Shown piece after piece: positions 45,890 to 57,700 of a stretch of 64,000 nucleotides of DNA. The notes under the pieces were generated by a model. That model was given only the letters and a program-made list of their open reading frames with translations. It was not told the origin of the DNA and searched no databases. The stretch spans positions 1 through 64,000 of IMG/VR virus record IMGVR_UViG_3300044701_001873, one strand, 5' to 3'. How positions within the stretch are numbered: position 1 is the stretch's first letter; each line of letters opens with the position of its first letter. Both the position numbers and the translations under genes were made by a program. Source of the stretch: a virus.

Positions 45890-46242
45890 TGCTTCGCAGT
45901 CTCCAGAACACTTAATACCAACTCAAGAACTCCATTCTCACTTCCTTTAATCTTAATAGAGTCATTAGTCTCAAGAGCAAGTCTTCCATCTGGAATTAAA
46001 ATGGCACTATCATTAGGTGGAATAGAAACTCCATTAGCAAATTTATAATCTCCAGTATCAGTCGATTTATTGCGAGAATGAACCGCAGTTACTGTATGAA
46101 CAGAAGATCCTGTTCCAATATTAGTAACCTGAGAAAGAATAATAATGGAAGCAACACCAATAGGGCAAGTGTATATTCCTACCATATTGGTTGTAATGCC
46201 AACTCGGATTGTTCTGAATTTATTAAGAGCTACTGCTGCCAT
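45886..46242 (-). CDS. Small virion-associated protein, 118 residues
   Basis: The frame MAAVALNKFRTIRVGITTN is beta-rich (GVASIIILSQVTNIG; VHTVTAVHSRNKSTD) and ends VLSVLETAKQ. It lies between large tail genes and resembles tail adaptor-type proteins by context only. Confidence 0.65.
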   Translation of the reverse strand: MAAVALNKFRTIRVGITTNMVGIYTCPIGVASIIILSQVTNIGTGSSVHTVTAVHSRNKSTDTGDYKFANGVSIPPNDSAILIPDGRLALETNDSIKIKGSENGVLELVLSVLETAKQ

Positions 46243-46243
46243 T

Positions 46244-49200
46244 TTACTTACCTAATGCGATGATGAGTGGAGTTACTGTATTTAACAAACTTTGATTAAA
46301 TGCTCTACCAGATACGGTTCCAGTAAGCTGATTGACGGTTACACCATCACCAATTCTAAAGTTACCAGCCTGGTCTGTGCTGGTATAAACAACTTGTCCG
46401 CCGTCAATTTTAACAACTTGATTTTCTGGAACAACTACACCACCTAATCCTGGTTTTGCTCTATTAATGTCTGTTCCTGCCCCAACCCATTCAAAAGAAA
46501 TTGTTGTAGCAATCTGCAAACTTAATCTGGAGAAATAAACCGTGGTTCCTACACTTACGTTATTATTTAGATTTGTATTCAATATAATTGTAGAAATTCC
46601 AGCACTAGGAAGAGTTGCACTTTCAATTGTATAATAAATTGGAGTCATTACTGCCTGTGCAGTAGCAGTTGTAATGCCAATTCCCCCACCACTAAATCTA
46701 ATATCTGGTGGAGTTCTATATTGACTTCCGCTACTTACAAGGTCAACTGAAACGACTTTTCCATTTTCTACAGTTACTAATGCTTCTGCAGTAATTCCAT
46801 TTTCACCTTCAGGATCATCAAAAGTTACTATTGGAGGATCATCCTCGTTATATCCACTTCCACCATCAGTAATTTCTACTCTTTGAACAGTATAGAACAG
46901 TTCACCAAAGTAGAGAGCTTGTCCATCATATGGTCTATATGATCCAATTCCAGAAACTGTGATTGTTGCCTGTTCAGCGGCAGGTTCATTTCCGTCTTTA
47001 TTTACAATAATATTTCCAGTATATCTATAAATTGATTTACTATCTGGTCCACCAACACCATTGGAAACAAGACCATAATTACCGAATGATGAGTTAGAGT
47101 TTGTAATATCACACTGACCGCCAGATCCTGTGTAAATCGCAATATCATCGCAAATTGTAAAGATAGAAACTAACTGACAATAAGCACCGTTGGTAATAGA
47201 AACTCCAATACCACCTTGATTATATTGAGTATATGAGTCAACGCTCATTGCTCCAGTAACACCAATATCGTCTTGGTCTCCTGGTTCAGCATTAACACCA
47301 TCCACAAGCATTCCAATACTTCCTGGAATAAAGTTGGTGCAGTTTCTTACATAAGGACCTTGAGTTACAGGTCCAGTTCCTTTGGAATATGGTGGAAGAA
47401 CAACTCCACCACCCTGATAAGTATGAGGAATTGTTGATGGTCCAACATTTACAACAAATGTATTGGAACCATCTGAGTCTCCACCAATAATATTAAGAAC
47501 TTCAAAAGTAAATCCTCTATTACCAGTTGGATATAATGTTGTAGTTCCAGCACCACTTGTGCAAGAAAACTCAAGATCTCTAAGAACAACTAGATCTCCC
47601 TTCTTAACAACTGCACCTGCTGCTGTTACTGTAGTAATACCAGTTACATTATTATAAGAAGCAGTTGTGACACCTATAGAACGCTTAACAATAAATCCAC
47701 CACCCTCATAATTATGAACAATTGTTGAAACTCCGACATTAATTGCAAAACTTCCATCTGGATTTATTTTATCAATATTAAAATCATATCCATAATAACC
47801 TGATGGAAACTTTAATATGTTTGATGGGTCATATGAACAAGAGAACTCAAGATCTCTAATCTCAATTAAATCACCTTTTTTAACTAGAATTCCTGGAGCA
47901 GTAATTGTTGCTATTCCACTTGTATTATCATATGTTGCGCCAATTACTGATGTTACTGAATTAAATCCATATCCACTGTTTCCTGGATATGTTGTATTAA
48001 ATCCAACAGTGGAGAACGCGGTTGATCCTAAACCAACAATAGAAGTTACAACTCCGATGCAAGAATGCATTGCAGAAATAACATTTGCACAAGAATTAAC
48101 ACTATTATTAAATCCAGTTTCTGGGTCGACCTGAATTCCAAGATCTTTAACCTGAGTAAATTCTTGTTGGAAGTTTTGATATTTCTGAACTGTTCCTCCA
48201 GTAGTGTAATAATGAGGGAGTGTTGATGCTCCGCCGACAAAAGTAAATGTATTTGGTCCAACTACAGATTGAACTGGGAATATAACACCATAATCACCTT
48301 CCCTTGGGAAAATTAATTGTGTTGCCCCACCATCATAACTACAAGTAAATGCTAATCCAACAATTCTAGCTGGATCATCTTTACTCAATCCGTGAGGACC
48401 ATTAGTTGTAATAGTAGTAATTCCAGTTACATGATCATAAACTGCGTTAGAAACGCTAGTTCCAACTCCTACCGGATATCCTCCCCAAGTGCAGTTATTG
48501 ACTATTGAACGTGCTACTTTAAATGAGTAGTCTAAAGTCGCAATAGTTTGCTCAACTTCTGATGGGTTCTTAAGAATTCCTGTTTTTAAATTCCAATCTT
48601 CATCATAATAGGATTTGCCAGCACCCACAGACTTAGAATTTCCACCTCTTGTAATATCAAAACAAATTCCTTTCCAAATATTTTTAACGTCTTTTGCGCA
48701 AAGACTTGAGTCAATATTTACTCCATATATTGTGGTAATTCCGGCAAGAGTGCTATAATCACTGATAATATTCACAATATTATCACGTAGTCCATTTATT
48801 TTGGTAATAGTTTCTGGACATCCTCCAGGAACAATGATCGGAGAATAACTAAAGTTTTGATTTGTACTTGTAAATGATACAATTCCAGGTTGAGCCTTAT
48901 AATCAATATTATTGATAATATATGTTGCAATTCCTACCGCATGGTTAATTGCAGCAACTGTTGCCGCTCGAATGCTATTACCATTTCCATCCTGCCCATT
49001 AATATGAAGTAAGTTTCCTGAAGGATCATAATAAGATTTTCCTGCTCCAACTGAATTTCTATTGCTATTTGCTTTTAAATCATTCGAAATGGAGCGGATA
49101 ATGTCCTTAACATCATCCTTACAACTTTGCTTCACTGTTGCTGGGACTGGAGGGGGAGATCCTGTAAGACCCGTTGTTGTTAAAGCAAGACCTGCTGAAC

Positions 49201-51706
49201 CAAGATATCCTTGTGATGGATCAGCATTAGGAGTGTATAACCAAGCAACAGTTTCTTCTGCAATGAAATCGAGATTTAGATCAAGTAGTCTACCAGCATC
49301 CTGCTCTCTATGAGTTCCTGCAAATCCACTAAATCCACTTGTAAGGAAACCTACGGACTCTTTAGCAATGTAATCAAGATTTAAACGAATTAATCTCGCA
49401 GCATCAAAGTATCTACCAGTTGAAACGCCCAGCAAACGTTCGAATGAAACAATTGCTGCTCCATTGGTCATTTGAGGACCAATGAAACTCAAGTCTGTTA
49501 GGTGGCAACCATTGTTTACAAAGAATAAGTCTTGGTTGGGATACTTTGGAGTAACAACGCAGTTTCTGAGTTCAGTTCCCTCAACTGCGACTGTTTTCTT
49601 AAGAAGAATGGGATTTTCTTCAACATAAACTCCAGGGAATACTTTAATAGTATCTCCAAATAGAGCAGCACCAGCAGCTGCTTTGATTGTTCTCTTTGGA
49701 TAATTCTCTGCCAATCCAGTATTATTATCATCACCAGTTTGAGAAACATAAATTGTTTTACCGATTGGACGATATGCATCAATCTTAACTACACCCTTTC
49801 CTTGTGGTTGAGATCCGAAAACATTAACACCAATTCCAGCAACAATCTGAGTTACAATCCCTACAAGATTTACACCATCACCATAATATTCTTCTGCAGT
49901 TACTGAACCTTCGGCAGTTATATCATTTTCAACAGCAAGAGAAGAACCAATTGTAATTCTATCAGTTGTTCCTAAAGAAACTACCGATTGAGTTGGAGAA
50001 ATTTTTGCCTCTCCAGTAAGGGTATTTGTTTCTAGAGCAATGTTACCAATTTTGGCATCAATTGCTACTGTTAAATTATAATCCTCTAATATACTAACGC
50101 CAATTCCAAGTTTTGGTCCTAATGGGTAATAGATAAGACCTGCTAGATCAGCATCAACAAAAGTATCCTTATAAGTTCCTATTCCACCAGTCAAATCAGT
50201 AAGATTGACTGCATAAAATGTATTAGCAGTTGAAACTTGATTAATTAGAACAGTATCTGTAAATGAACTAATACCAGCAACGTCAATTACATAAGTTCCA
50301 CTCAGAGCAACACCAACAGTAACAATACCAGGTCCACCTGCTCCAATTACAAACATATTGTCTGTAAAATCAATAAAAGATGCTATACCAGCATTTTCTC
50401 CGAAATTACTGACTGTGATTGTTGCACCATCAATCAAAATTAGATCATTATCAATGAGAGCATTCATCTCAATAATATCACCTAAATCTGCTGGAGTAGT
50501 TAAGGTAATTCCGACTCCAGAAGTTGCAATATAATCATCACCTTGAATTAACTTAACTCCATTTAGATAAACGTCAAGATATAATGCTTCTGGATTTACT
50601 CCGATTCCGATTCCTGGGGGATCTCCTAAAGTTGATAAATCATATTGGAATGCAAATTCAGATTGCCCTGCAGATGCAGTAAATACTTCTCTATTTCTAA
50701 GAACACCAAAAGATTCCCATTGAACTGCTGGACCTCCATCAGATCCTCCAGTTCCTCCTAAAGATTTTAGATATTGACCATAATTTCCATACTGTCTATT
50801 ATCATCATAAAGAGCACTATTGACGTAAAGTGAATTTCTAAAAGTTCCTATTGCATAGTTTAATTGCTCTCCGTCAAGAACATTAATAGTCGCTTGTTCT
50901 CCACTAAAATCTGTAGCAGTAACAGAAACACCAACAATATTAGTGAAATTTCCTGCAGAATAAGTAACTGCAGTTCCTGTTAGATTTGTAATAGTTCCAT
51001 CACTTGAAGTAAATGTAGTAATGGTTCCTGTATTATATGTTAAGTTATCCCCTGATACACTAGTTAAAGTGGCATTAGTTGAATTTAATGTTGTGACAAT
51101 TCCACTTTGTGCATAAAGATTGCTGATGTAAGCATTAGTATATTCTAAATCTGTGCCAGTGGAAGTTGTAATTGTTGAAATAGTTCCACTTAGATTCGTA
51201 ATCGTTCCGATACTATAATTTAAATTAGACCCTATTATTGAAGTTATAAAACCAGTCTGATATCTTAATGTATTTCCGATTCCAAGATCAACCGTTGCAA
51301 TACCACTTACTATAAGAGGTAAGGAAGCAATTCCTGGACCAGCATTAATATTTGTTACTGTTAGTGTTGTAATTCCTGCGTTGGTGGAAGTAAAGTTCCT
51401 AATAGTTCCAATACCATAATTTAAATTTTCACCGATGATATTTGTGATGTCTCCATAGTCTAAATTAATTTCATCATTGGCAACATCAAGAGTACCTTGA
51501 ATTATGACATCTCCTCTAAAAATTGCAACGGTCGTTGTTGCAATTCCGACTATAACTTCTCCGGGTTTCGGAATTGCCTTAACGTCTAAAAGATATTCTG
51601 GCTGATCAGTTCCAATACCGATTCTTTTGGTTACTGCATCAGCGTGGATTAAATTATCACTTACTTCAAGACCATTTTTAACGACAAAATTCTTATCTAT
51701 GGCCAT
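46244..51706 (-). CDS. Giant tail protein with beta-helix, 1820 residues
   Basis: The N-terminal 330 residues have short GIxTLTxT repeats and YSIGTITNLSG-type strands, as in fibre stalks. Residues about 645-750 (GKTIYVSQTGDDNNTGLAE, PKRTIKAAAGAALFGDTIK, PGVYVEENPI) match a pectin-lyase-like right-handed helix. Two LNLDYIAKESVGFL-type segments near 780-830 repeat. A late promoter lies 35 bases upstream. It is probably a baseplate or long fibre protein binding host sugar. Confidence 0.85.
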   Translation of the reverse strand: MAIDKNFVVKNGLEVSDNLIHADAVTKRIGIGTDQPEYLLDVKAIPKPGEVIVGIATTTVAIFRGDVIIQGTLDVANDEINLDYGDITNIIGENLNYGIGTIRNFTSTNAGITTLTVTNINAGPGIASLPLIVSGIATVDLGIGNTLRYQTGFITSIIGSNLNYSIGTITNLSGTISTITTSTGTDLEYTNAYISNLYAQSGIVTTLNSTNATLTSVSGDNLTYNTGTITTFTSSDGTITNLTGTAVTYSAGNFTNIVGVSVTATDFSGEQATINVLDGEQLNYAIGTFRNSLYVNSALYDDNRQYGNYGQYLKSLGGTGGSDGGPAVQWESFGVLRNREVFTASAGQSEFAFQYDLSTLGDPPGIGIGVNPEALYLDVYLNGVKLIQGDDYIATSGVGITLTTPADLGDIIEMNALIDNDLILIDGATITVSNFGENAGIASFIDFTDNMFVIGAGGPGIVTVGVALSGTYVIDVAGISSFTDTVLINQVSTANTFYAVNLTDLTGGIGTYKDTFVDADLAGLIYYPLGPKLGIGVSILEDYNLTVAIDAKIGNIALETNTLTGEAKISPTQSVVSLGTTDRITIGSSLAVENDITAEGSVTAEEYYGDGVNLVGIVTQIVAGIGVNVFGSQPQGKGVVKIDAYRPIGKTIYVSQTGDDNNTGLAENYPKRTIKAAAGAALFGDTIKVFPGVYVEENPILLKKTVAVEGTELRNCVVTPKYPNQDLFFVNNGCHLTDLSFIGPQMTNGAAIVSFERLLGVSTGRYFDAARLIRLNLDYIAKESVGFLTSGFSGFAGTHREQDAGRLLDLNLDFIAEETVAWLYTPNADPSQGYLGSAGLALTTTGLTGSPPPVPATVKQSCKDDVKDIIRSISNDLKANSNRNSVGAGKSYYDPSGNLLHINGQDGNGNSIRAATVAAINHAVGIATYIINNIDYKAQPGIVSFTSTNQNFSYSPIIVPGGCPETITKINGLRDNIVNIISDYSTLAGITTIYGVNIDSSLCAKDVKNIWKGICFDITRGGNSKSVGAGKSYYDEDWNLKTGILKNPSEVEQTIATLDYSFKVARSIVNNCTWGGYPVGVGTSVSNAVYDHVTGITTITTNGPHGLSKDDPARIVGLAFTCSYDGGATQLIFPREGDYGVIFPVQSVVGPNTFTFVGGASTLPHYYTTGGTVQKYQNFQQEFTQVKDLGIQVDPETGFNNSVNSCANVISAMHSCIGVVTSIVGLGSTAFSTVGFNTTYPGNSGYGFNSVTSVIGATYDNTSGIATITAPGILVKKGDLIEIRDLEFSCSYDPSNILKFPSGYYGYDFNIDKINPDGSFAINVGVSTIVHNYEGGGFIVKRSIGVTTASYNNVTGITTVTAAGAVVKKGDLVVLRDLEFSCTSGAGTTTLYPTGNRGFTFEVLNIIGGDSDGSNTFVVNVGPSTIPHTYQGGGVVLPPYSKGTGPVTQGPYVRNCTNFIPGSIGMLVDGVNAEPGDQDDIGVTGAMSVDSYTQYNQGGIGVSITNGAYCQLVSIFTICDDIAIYTGSGGQCDITNSNSSFGNYGLVSNGVGGPDSKSIYRYTGNIIVNKDGNEPAAEQATITVSGIGSYRPYDGQALYFGELFYTVQRVEITDGGSGYNEDDPPIVTFDDPEGENGITAEALVTVENGKVVSVDLVSSGSQYRTPPDIRFSGGGIGITTATAQAVMTPIYYTIESATLPSAGISTIILNTNLNNNVSVGTTVYFSRLSLQIATTISFEWVGAGTDINRAKPGLGGVVVPENQVVKIDGGQVVYTSTDQAGNFRIGDGVTVNQLTGTVSGRAFNQSLLNTVTPLIIALGK

Positions 51707-51740
51707 AGTTCCCCCGGGTTTCCCTATCCACCCTTTTATA

Positions 51741-51748
51741 TATTTATA
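51741..51748 (-). promoter_or_regulatory. T4-type late promoter TATAAATA
   Basis: TTTATAAATATATAAAAGG on the minus strand holds the exact octamer TATAAATA, 35 bases before the ATG at 51706 of the 1820-residue tail gene. Perfect match to the T4 late consensus. Confidence 0.85.
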
Positions 51749-51751
51749 AAA

Positions 51752-54700
51752 TTAATATGCACCAGTTTTGATAGTCCCAACTGTCGCTGCTCTGGTAGTG
51801 CAACTGTTAAGAATTGGAAACGCAGTATCTCTAATTCTAGTAGTATTGCTTGTTGCTGCTGAGTTAAGGACAGTCTGCCAAGGAGTTGCTCCAACCGCAA
51901 TTCCAGTATAACTACTGGGGTTAAGATTTTGCAATAAAGATTCAATCTCAAATTGCGCAGGAGGTCTTTGTGCATTTAAAGTAAATGCATCCCAAATAGC
52001 AGATACCAAGTCCGTCCATTGAATAGATGCAGTAGATCCTTGGAAATTTCCAGATCCTGCAAGTATTGAGTTATAATATGCTGTTGCATCACCTACTGCA
52101 ACAAGACCTGTAGGAGGTCTACTTTTTAATAACGTTTCCCCCGAAATTATTGTTCCCAAAGTATTAGTAAATTGCGCATTAGTATAATAAGTTAGTGTAA
52201 CATTATTAGCAACTGGACCAACTGGCCATTGAAATGAATTTTCTTCTGGAATACATTCTCTTGTCGTCACTCTAAATTCTCTTTGGGTTGCAACAGAATT
52301 TCCTGAAGGGTCGGTAAAATTTATAAATGCGCTAGTTGCTGTAAGGAAATCGGTCGAAGCATTTACTCTTAATTGAATGACAGTATTATTAGCAATATTT
52401 GAGTTAGTAATAGATCCTGCTACTGGAAGAGCAAAAGCTGCTCCAGGGCTACCTGTAACTGAACCGGTTATAGCAGCAGTAATTCCAGACACTGTTAAAT
52501 TACCAGATGAAAGGAGATTGAGAATTGCAGTTGAAGGCTCTACTCCTGTAAGAGAAGAAAATATGGTTGTATTAGGATTTAAAGTAGGAGTATAATCTTC
52601 ATTAACAGTAATTGTAACCGATGCCGTTGCATACCTATTAGATCCCTCGACAGTAGTTCCAGTGGTATAAGTAGAAGAAGCTGGATTTACAAATGCCGTG
52701 ATTGTATAAGTAATAGACCCAGTAGTTACTGGTGTTTGTGCAGTAGTTCCACTCAGACTTGTTGGTGGAGTTGCAGACCAACTTACTGAGCGAATACTTG
52801 TGCAATTAGTAGAAGACCAGGTTAAAGTAGTAGGTGATCCTATTTCGATAGTTGTGGGACTTGCAGTAAGAGACAATGCCCAAGGAGTAGTATCAGCAAC
52901 CGTAGTAATAGTAAAGGACGTATTAAATCCAACTGATGGAGTGACTCCAGAGGCACTATTGGAAACTGTAATGGTCGATGCTACGCCTGTGATATAAGAA
53001 GGGCTAGATCTTACCGTTAATCTAACAGTGGATCCTGGTGTAACGTTTGTTAATGTCTTAACTGGAGTTATCGTTGATCCATTTAATTGAGTAAAATTAA
53101 AAGCAGAAGATACTGAATTGACAGTGACATTCATTTGACAATCAGTGTTATATCCACCAACTGTGAAGTCTATAATTTCGTCAGAATTTAAAGGAGAATT
53201 GGTTATATTTGCTATACTGAAGGTAGTAATTGGACAACTTCTTGCAATAGTGCTAACATTCCAAATATCTTCCTGAAAACCTGTTATAGTTGTATATCCT
53301 TCTGGATTATCTATTGGGGTTGAATTATTTACTGTTGTGTCTGTTCCATTAACTCTAAAAGTTAGTGTATTATTAGTTACACCATTCGCAGTATTTGCAA
53401 CAGGAGTTGTCATTCTTACACGGATAATATCTCCATTTTTAACAGGACCTGGGTTGAGTCCTGCTACCCAAGTTGGACTACCATTTATATTATATTCTGC
53501 AGAAACTCCTGCAGTTGAACTTGGTATAGATGCTACGCCATTTGATCCGGCAATCATGCCACTTAAAGTAATTGGTCCACTTGTGACTACTACACCTCTT
53601 CCTTGATCTGTAAGATCTGAAAATGTATATGTTGCAGGAATAGTATCAATTGGGGCAGGTCTTGTTGTAACAATAAATGCTGCCGATTTATCCGATACGT
53701 TCAATGTAGTTGTAGTGGTTGTGCTATAACTTGTGGAAGAAGGCACCTTAACATTTATTTTATCACCATTAAATGCATAGGTTGATGAGGTTTGAAAATA
53801 AGTTGGGGCACTTGGATTTACTGGATCAGTATATCTTAGAGTTCCATCTGATTTCAGAATTTGGAAAGAACCAGTTCCAGTTCTTGACACTAATAACGCA
53901 GCTGGATCTCCTGGCCAAGTTAATGGGTCTGCATTTGCTGGTCCCGTATCAGCACCAGATATTGTCATAAATCCACTTGTATATCCAAATCCAAGTTGAT
54001 TTGCGGAAGAAATGCCAGTGAAACTAAATGGATCTATTGTAGTAATAGCATCTCTAGTTATAAGACCCCAAGTAGTTGTGAAAGTTCCTACCTGAACAGT
54101 AAATGTTCTTGTTGTTGCATATAAATTTGGAGTTTGTGTTGAAAGGTATATCTGATCAGTATTTGCAACTGTTCCTGAAACTCCGATTAGTGATCCATTT
54201 TTATAGATATTAATCGTTGTTCCCTCTCCAGTTTGATTTGCAGAAGCAGAAATAGGAAAAGAAAATCCTGCCTCTAATCCCAAAACAGTAACAATATTAC
54301 TTACTGTAGTAATTCCAAGTTGCTGGTCTAATAATCCATTAAAAATAAAATTATTCGGAGTTTCGTCAATTGATCTTGTAGAAACTTCCCAAGTCCCTGT
54401 TCTTTTTCCTATTTTAACAGGAATTGTATATGATTTGTTAAAATCACTCAGAGTTCCTGAAGTTGGTTGAAGTCTAATTTGGATGGTAGTATTATCTCTG
54501 ACAAATACAGAAGCATCCGTTGACCTTGCTGGAACATAAGTAACTCCACCATCAATCGATAAAGTTGCATTATCGTTTTCGACAACGACCCTTGCTTTAT
54601 AGTTAATCCCAGTAATAGTTAAAATGGCAGTAGCAGCAATTGTTGGGCTTTGTGTTCCTATAATATTTTGGGCACTGAGAGCAGTTGCAAATGGATTAGG

Positions 54701-54769
54701 CCAATCGTCTAAAGTTCCTCTATAAGCATATTCAGAAGAACCTCCAGTAGAACCAAGTAATGGACTCAT
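51752..54769 (-). CDS. Tail protein with tandem immunoglobulin-like repeats, 1005 residues
   Basis: About five repeats of roughly 100-180 residues each end in a W-x-V-x-TR motif (TWEVSTR, TWGLITR, AFIVTTR, EFRVTTR), consistent with Ig-like beta-sandwich domains. A different C-terminal part (about 870-1005) has AVGDATAYYNSILAGSG and NAQRPPAQFEIESLLQNLN. Such repeats extend adhesins away from the virion. Between two giant tail genes. Confidence 0.75.
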   Translation of the reverse strand: MSPLLGSTGGSSEYAYRGTLDDWPNPFATALSAQNIIGTQSPTIAATAILTITGINYKARVVVENDNATLSIDGGVTYVPARSTDASVFVRDNTTIQIRLQPTSGTLSDFNKSYTIPVKIGKRTGTWEVSTRSIDETPNNFIFNGLLDQQLGITTVSNIVTVLGLEAGFSFPISASANQTGEGTTINIYKNGSLIGVSGTVANTDQIYLSTQTPNLYATTRTFTVQVGTFTTTWGLITRDAITTIDPFSFTGISSANQLGFGYTSGFMTISGADTGPANADPLTWPGDPAALLVSRTGTGSFQILKSDGTLRYTDPVNPSAPTYFQTSSTYAFNGDKINVKVPSSTSYSTTTTTTLNVSDKSAAFIVTTRPAPIDTIPATYTFSDLTDQGRGVVVTSGPITLSGMIAGSNGVASIPSSTAGVSAEYNINGSPTWVAGLNPGPVKNGDIIRVRMTTPVANTANGVTNNTLTFRVNGTDTTVNNSTPIDNPEGYTTITGFQEDIWNVSTIARSCPITTFSIANITNSPLNSDEIIDFTVGGYNTDCQMNVTVNSVSSAFNFTQLNGSTITPVKTLTNVTPGSTVRLTVRSSPSYITGVASTITVSNSASGVTPSVGFNTSFTITTVADTTPWALSLTASPTTIEIGSPTTLTWSSTNCTSIRSVSWSATPPTSLSGTTAQTPVTTGSITYTITAFVNPASSTYTTGTTVEGSNRYATASVTITVNEDYTPTLNPNTTIFSSLTGVEPSTAILNLLSSGNLTVSGITAAITGSVTGSPGAAFALPVAGSITNSNIANNTVIQLRVNASTDFLTATSAFINFTDPSGNSVATQREFRVTTRECIPEENSFQWPVGPVANNVTLTYYTNAQFTNTLGTIISGETLLKSRPPTGLVAVGDATAYYNSILAGSGNFQGSTASIQWTDLVSAIWDAFTLNAQRPPAQFEIESLLQNLNPSSYTGIAVGATPWQTVLNSAATSNTTRIRDTAFPILNSCTTRAATVGTIKTGAY

Positions 54770-54788
54770 TTTTTATTACTCCTTATAA

Positions 54789-57700
54789 TTAAGGTATTTG
54801 GGTGTATTGTGCCTGAGAATATAGAACAGTAATCTGATTGGATATCGCTCCTGCTGCCGATCCCGCTTTTCTTATGAGAACATATGTATAAACATCAATA
54901 CCATTCGGATTTCCTGTTGTTATTTTTTCTCCACCATAATAATAAGGATTAATATTAGAATTATCAACAAGAATTGTAGGATTATAGTATGGAATTGCTC
55001 CTTGATTTGTTATAATCGCAACGGTCATTGTTTCTCCTACATTTAAGAAACCATTATCTCCAGCTAAGAAATATCCAGGTTCTGTTGTTAATTTAGAACT
55101 ATCTCCCAAGAAACTTAAAGTCCAATCGCCAGTGGGTGGATTTACGAAATAATAAACATTATTATCAGCCAAATAAACTGGAATAGTAGTATTTGTTAAA
55201 GTTCTGTTATCAATGGTTGCCTTTTCAATGATTTCAAATACACGTAAGGATCCATTGATTGCCATAGTTCCTTCAACATACATTGCATACTCTGACTTAG
55301 CACTAGTGGTATTAATTCCAATAGGAGTATTTGTATGAATACCAACTGCATCGGTAACCCAAATATCAGAAACACCTGTAAGTCCAGAACCATCCCCAAC
55401 AATTTTTCCATTAACTTTTAATGCAGTTCCAGCTTCTGGCGCAGTTCCAATACCAACTAATCCATTACTTACAGTAAATTGCTGTACTCCAGTTGAAACT
55501 TTAAAATCGGAATTATTAATAGTTAAATCATCAAAAACTCCAATGGATGAAAATTCGGAAAGATTAATTGAACCAAATCTAGACCAATTATTTTGGTTAG
55601 TATATACCCAACCAATAGATCCACCAACATTAGGAGCAGCATCAAAAATAACATCACCTGGATTGCCAGCAACAGTCGGAGTTGATATACCTACAGTATA
55701 TCTTCTTGAAATTCTTGCATCACCCTGAAGTAAAAGAGTACTTGCTTCAATTCCATCTGGAGAATTGGATGTAATTTTTTCATTGAAGATTACTGGTCCA
55801 TTAAAGTTAGAAATGTTATTTCCTTCAACTCCACCATCAACCGAGATAGATCTACTTACAGAGATAACATCAGGATTTATGTAATCAATTCCAAGTGTAT
55901 TAGAAGACTCTGGAGGATCTCCAACAAAGCTTGGAATTGGCGTATCATAAGTTTCACCCCTTCCTGAAGAACTGACCTTTTTATTTCCAGTATAGGAATC
56001 ACCATCACTGTTCATTCCAGTGAATATAACAGCACCTGCGCCAAATTTAGCAGACTGTGCAAATAATTCTTCTTGAGGACTTAACTGCCTATCTTGCCTC
56101 TCGGGGAATGCAGTCGAATAATTTCCTGGACCAAATCCAAGATATTCAAATGTATGTCCAGAAGCTCTTAAAATAGAATTTCTTCTGAATTCAATTGGAA
56201 TAATATTAATTCTTCTTACTAAAGAACCTAAAGCGTGATTTTCTGGTGATGTTCCTACCAGAGCACGATCAACTTGTATAACATTACTTGTTACAGTCGT
56301 CTTCACTCTCATAATTTCATTGTTAATCAGTATAAAATCACCAATTCTCAAATCGTATCTATCAGAAAGTGTAACTTGAGTGCTTGAAAGTTCTGGTCCT
56401 AATGTTGCTGAAGTATAAGTTGTTAGATTTCCATAATTAAAGATCATTCTTTCGGAAACATTCTCATCTTCAGTAGAAGTTAATTCACCTCTTGAAGATA
56501 CCCCCTCATAGTTTAAAACAGCACCTCCAACACCTGCTGGGGAAAGACCTTTTCCAACATTTACTGAGAATGTATTATTAAGAGGAACTTGATTTACGAT
56601 AAATGATTGATTATATTCTACTGTCGAACTAGAAATTGAAATTTTATTTCCTTTGAATAATCCATGAGGAGAAGAAGATGCAAAAGTTGCAATACCTGAT
56701 GTAGAATTATAACTGGCCGCAGTAATCGTCAAACTTTTTCCTGTCAGATTTATGAATGAAGGCTGAGATACTGTAGCTCCTATTCCGGATCCAACAACAG
56801 GGGATGAAATAGGATTTAACGATGCAACTCTAATTCTGTTAGAAGAGCTATTTAATAATGTAATTTTATAAAGTCCATTATACTTTTTATAAGATGGATC
56901 TTTAATATTGGAAATTTTTATATTATCGCCAATATTATTATATACATTAGATACTCTTACTGTTCCTGGAGTATGAAGACCTGTAGTAGCAATTCCAACC
57001 ACAGATAACTCTTCATTAACAAAATATCCAGTTCCGGGATTCATAATTTCAACTGAAAAAATTGTTCCGGCAGAACTAACAACAACTTTTGCAGATGCTT
57101 CTGTTCCAAAACCAGTATTACTAATTAATTGGGCATTGTAATAAGTTTCGGTTACTCCAGAACCAGTTCCATAATTTGACCCAGGAGTTAAAACAGTTGC
57201 TGAAATTAAACGATTTAGACCGTGATCAGATGAAGTATAAATGTCATGAGTGTTAGCGTCTATTGAAATTATATTATTAATTTTTATTGACTGATTGAAA
57301 TCTAATAAAGAACTATCAATAGTTTCTTTAGTAATACTATTTTCTGGATCATCAACTACAACTTTTCCAACTGGATCCGGAACTGCAAAAGAAGAAGCAG
57401 AAGGTGCGTCAGAAACTGGTTCATCTCTATTTGTTCTTGGATAAAGATTTTGAATCGGTTGACTCAATTTAAAAGAATCAAATGGAGATGCTGAAGGTGA
57501 GTTTGAAGAATTTGTAATTGTTAAGTGATATACTCCATCTTGCTGCCCCTTGATATAAGGTTTAATTTCTTCAGATTTGTAAATTGAGTAAATTCCAGAA
57601 TACTTTTTACGGGAAAATCTTGGAAGATCGACAGTTCTCGCTGAAGTATTACTAGTGAAATTACCTGGGTTTGTAATCAAAGCATATTTAAAAGTTCTTC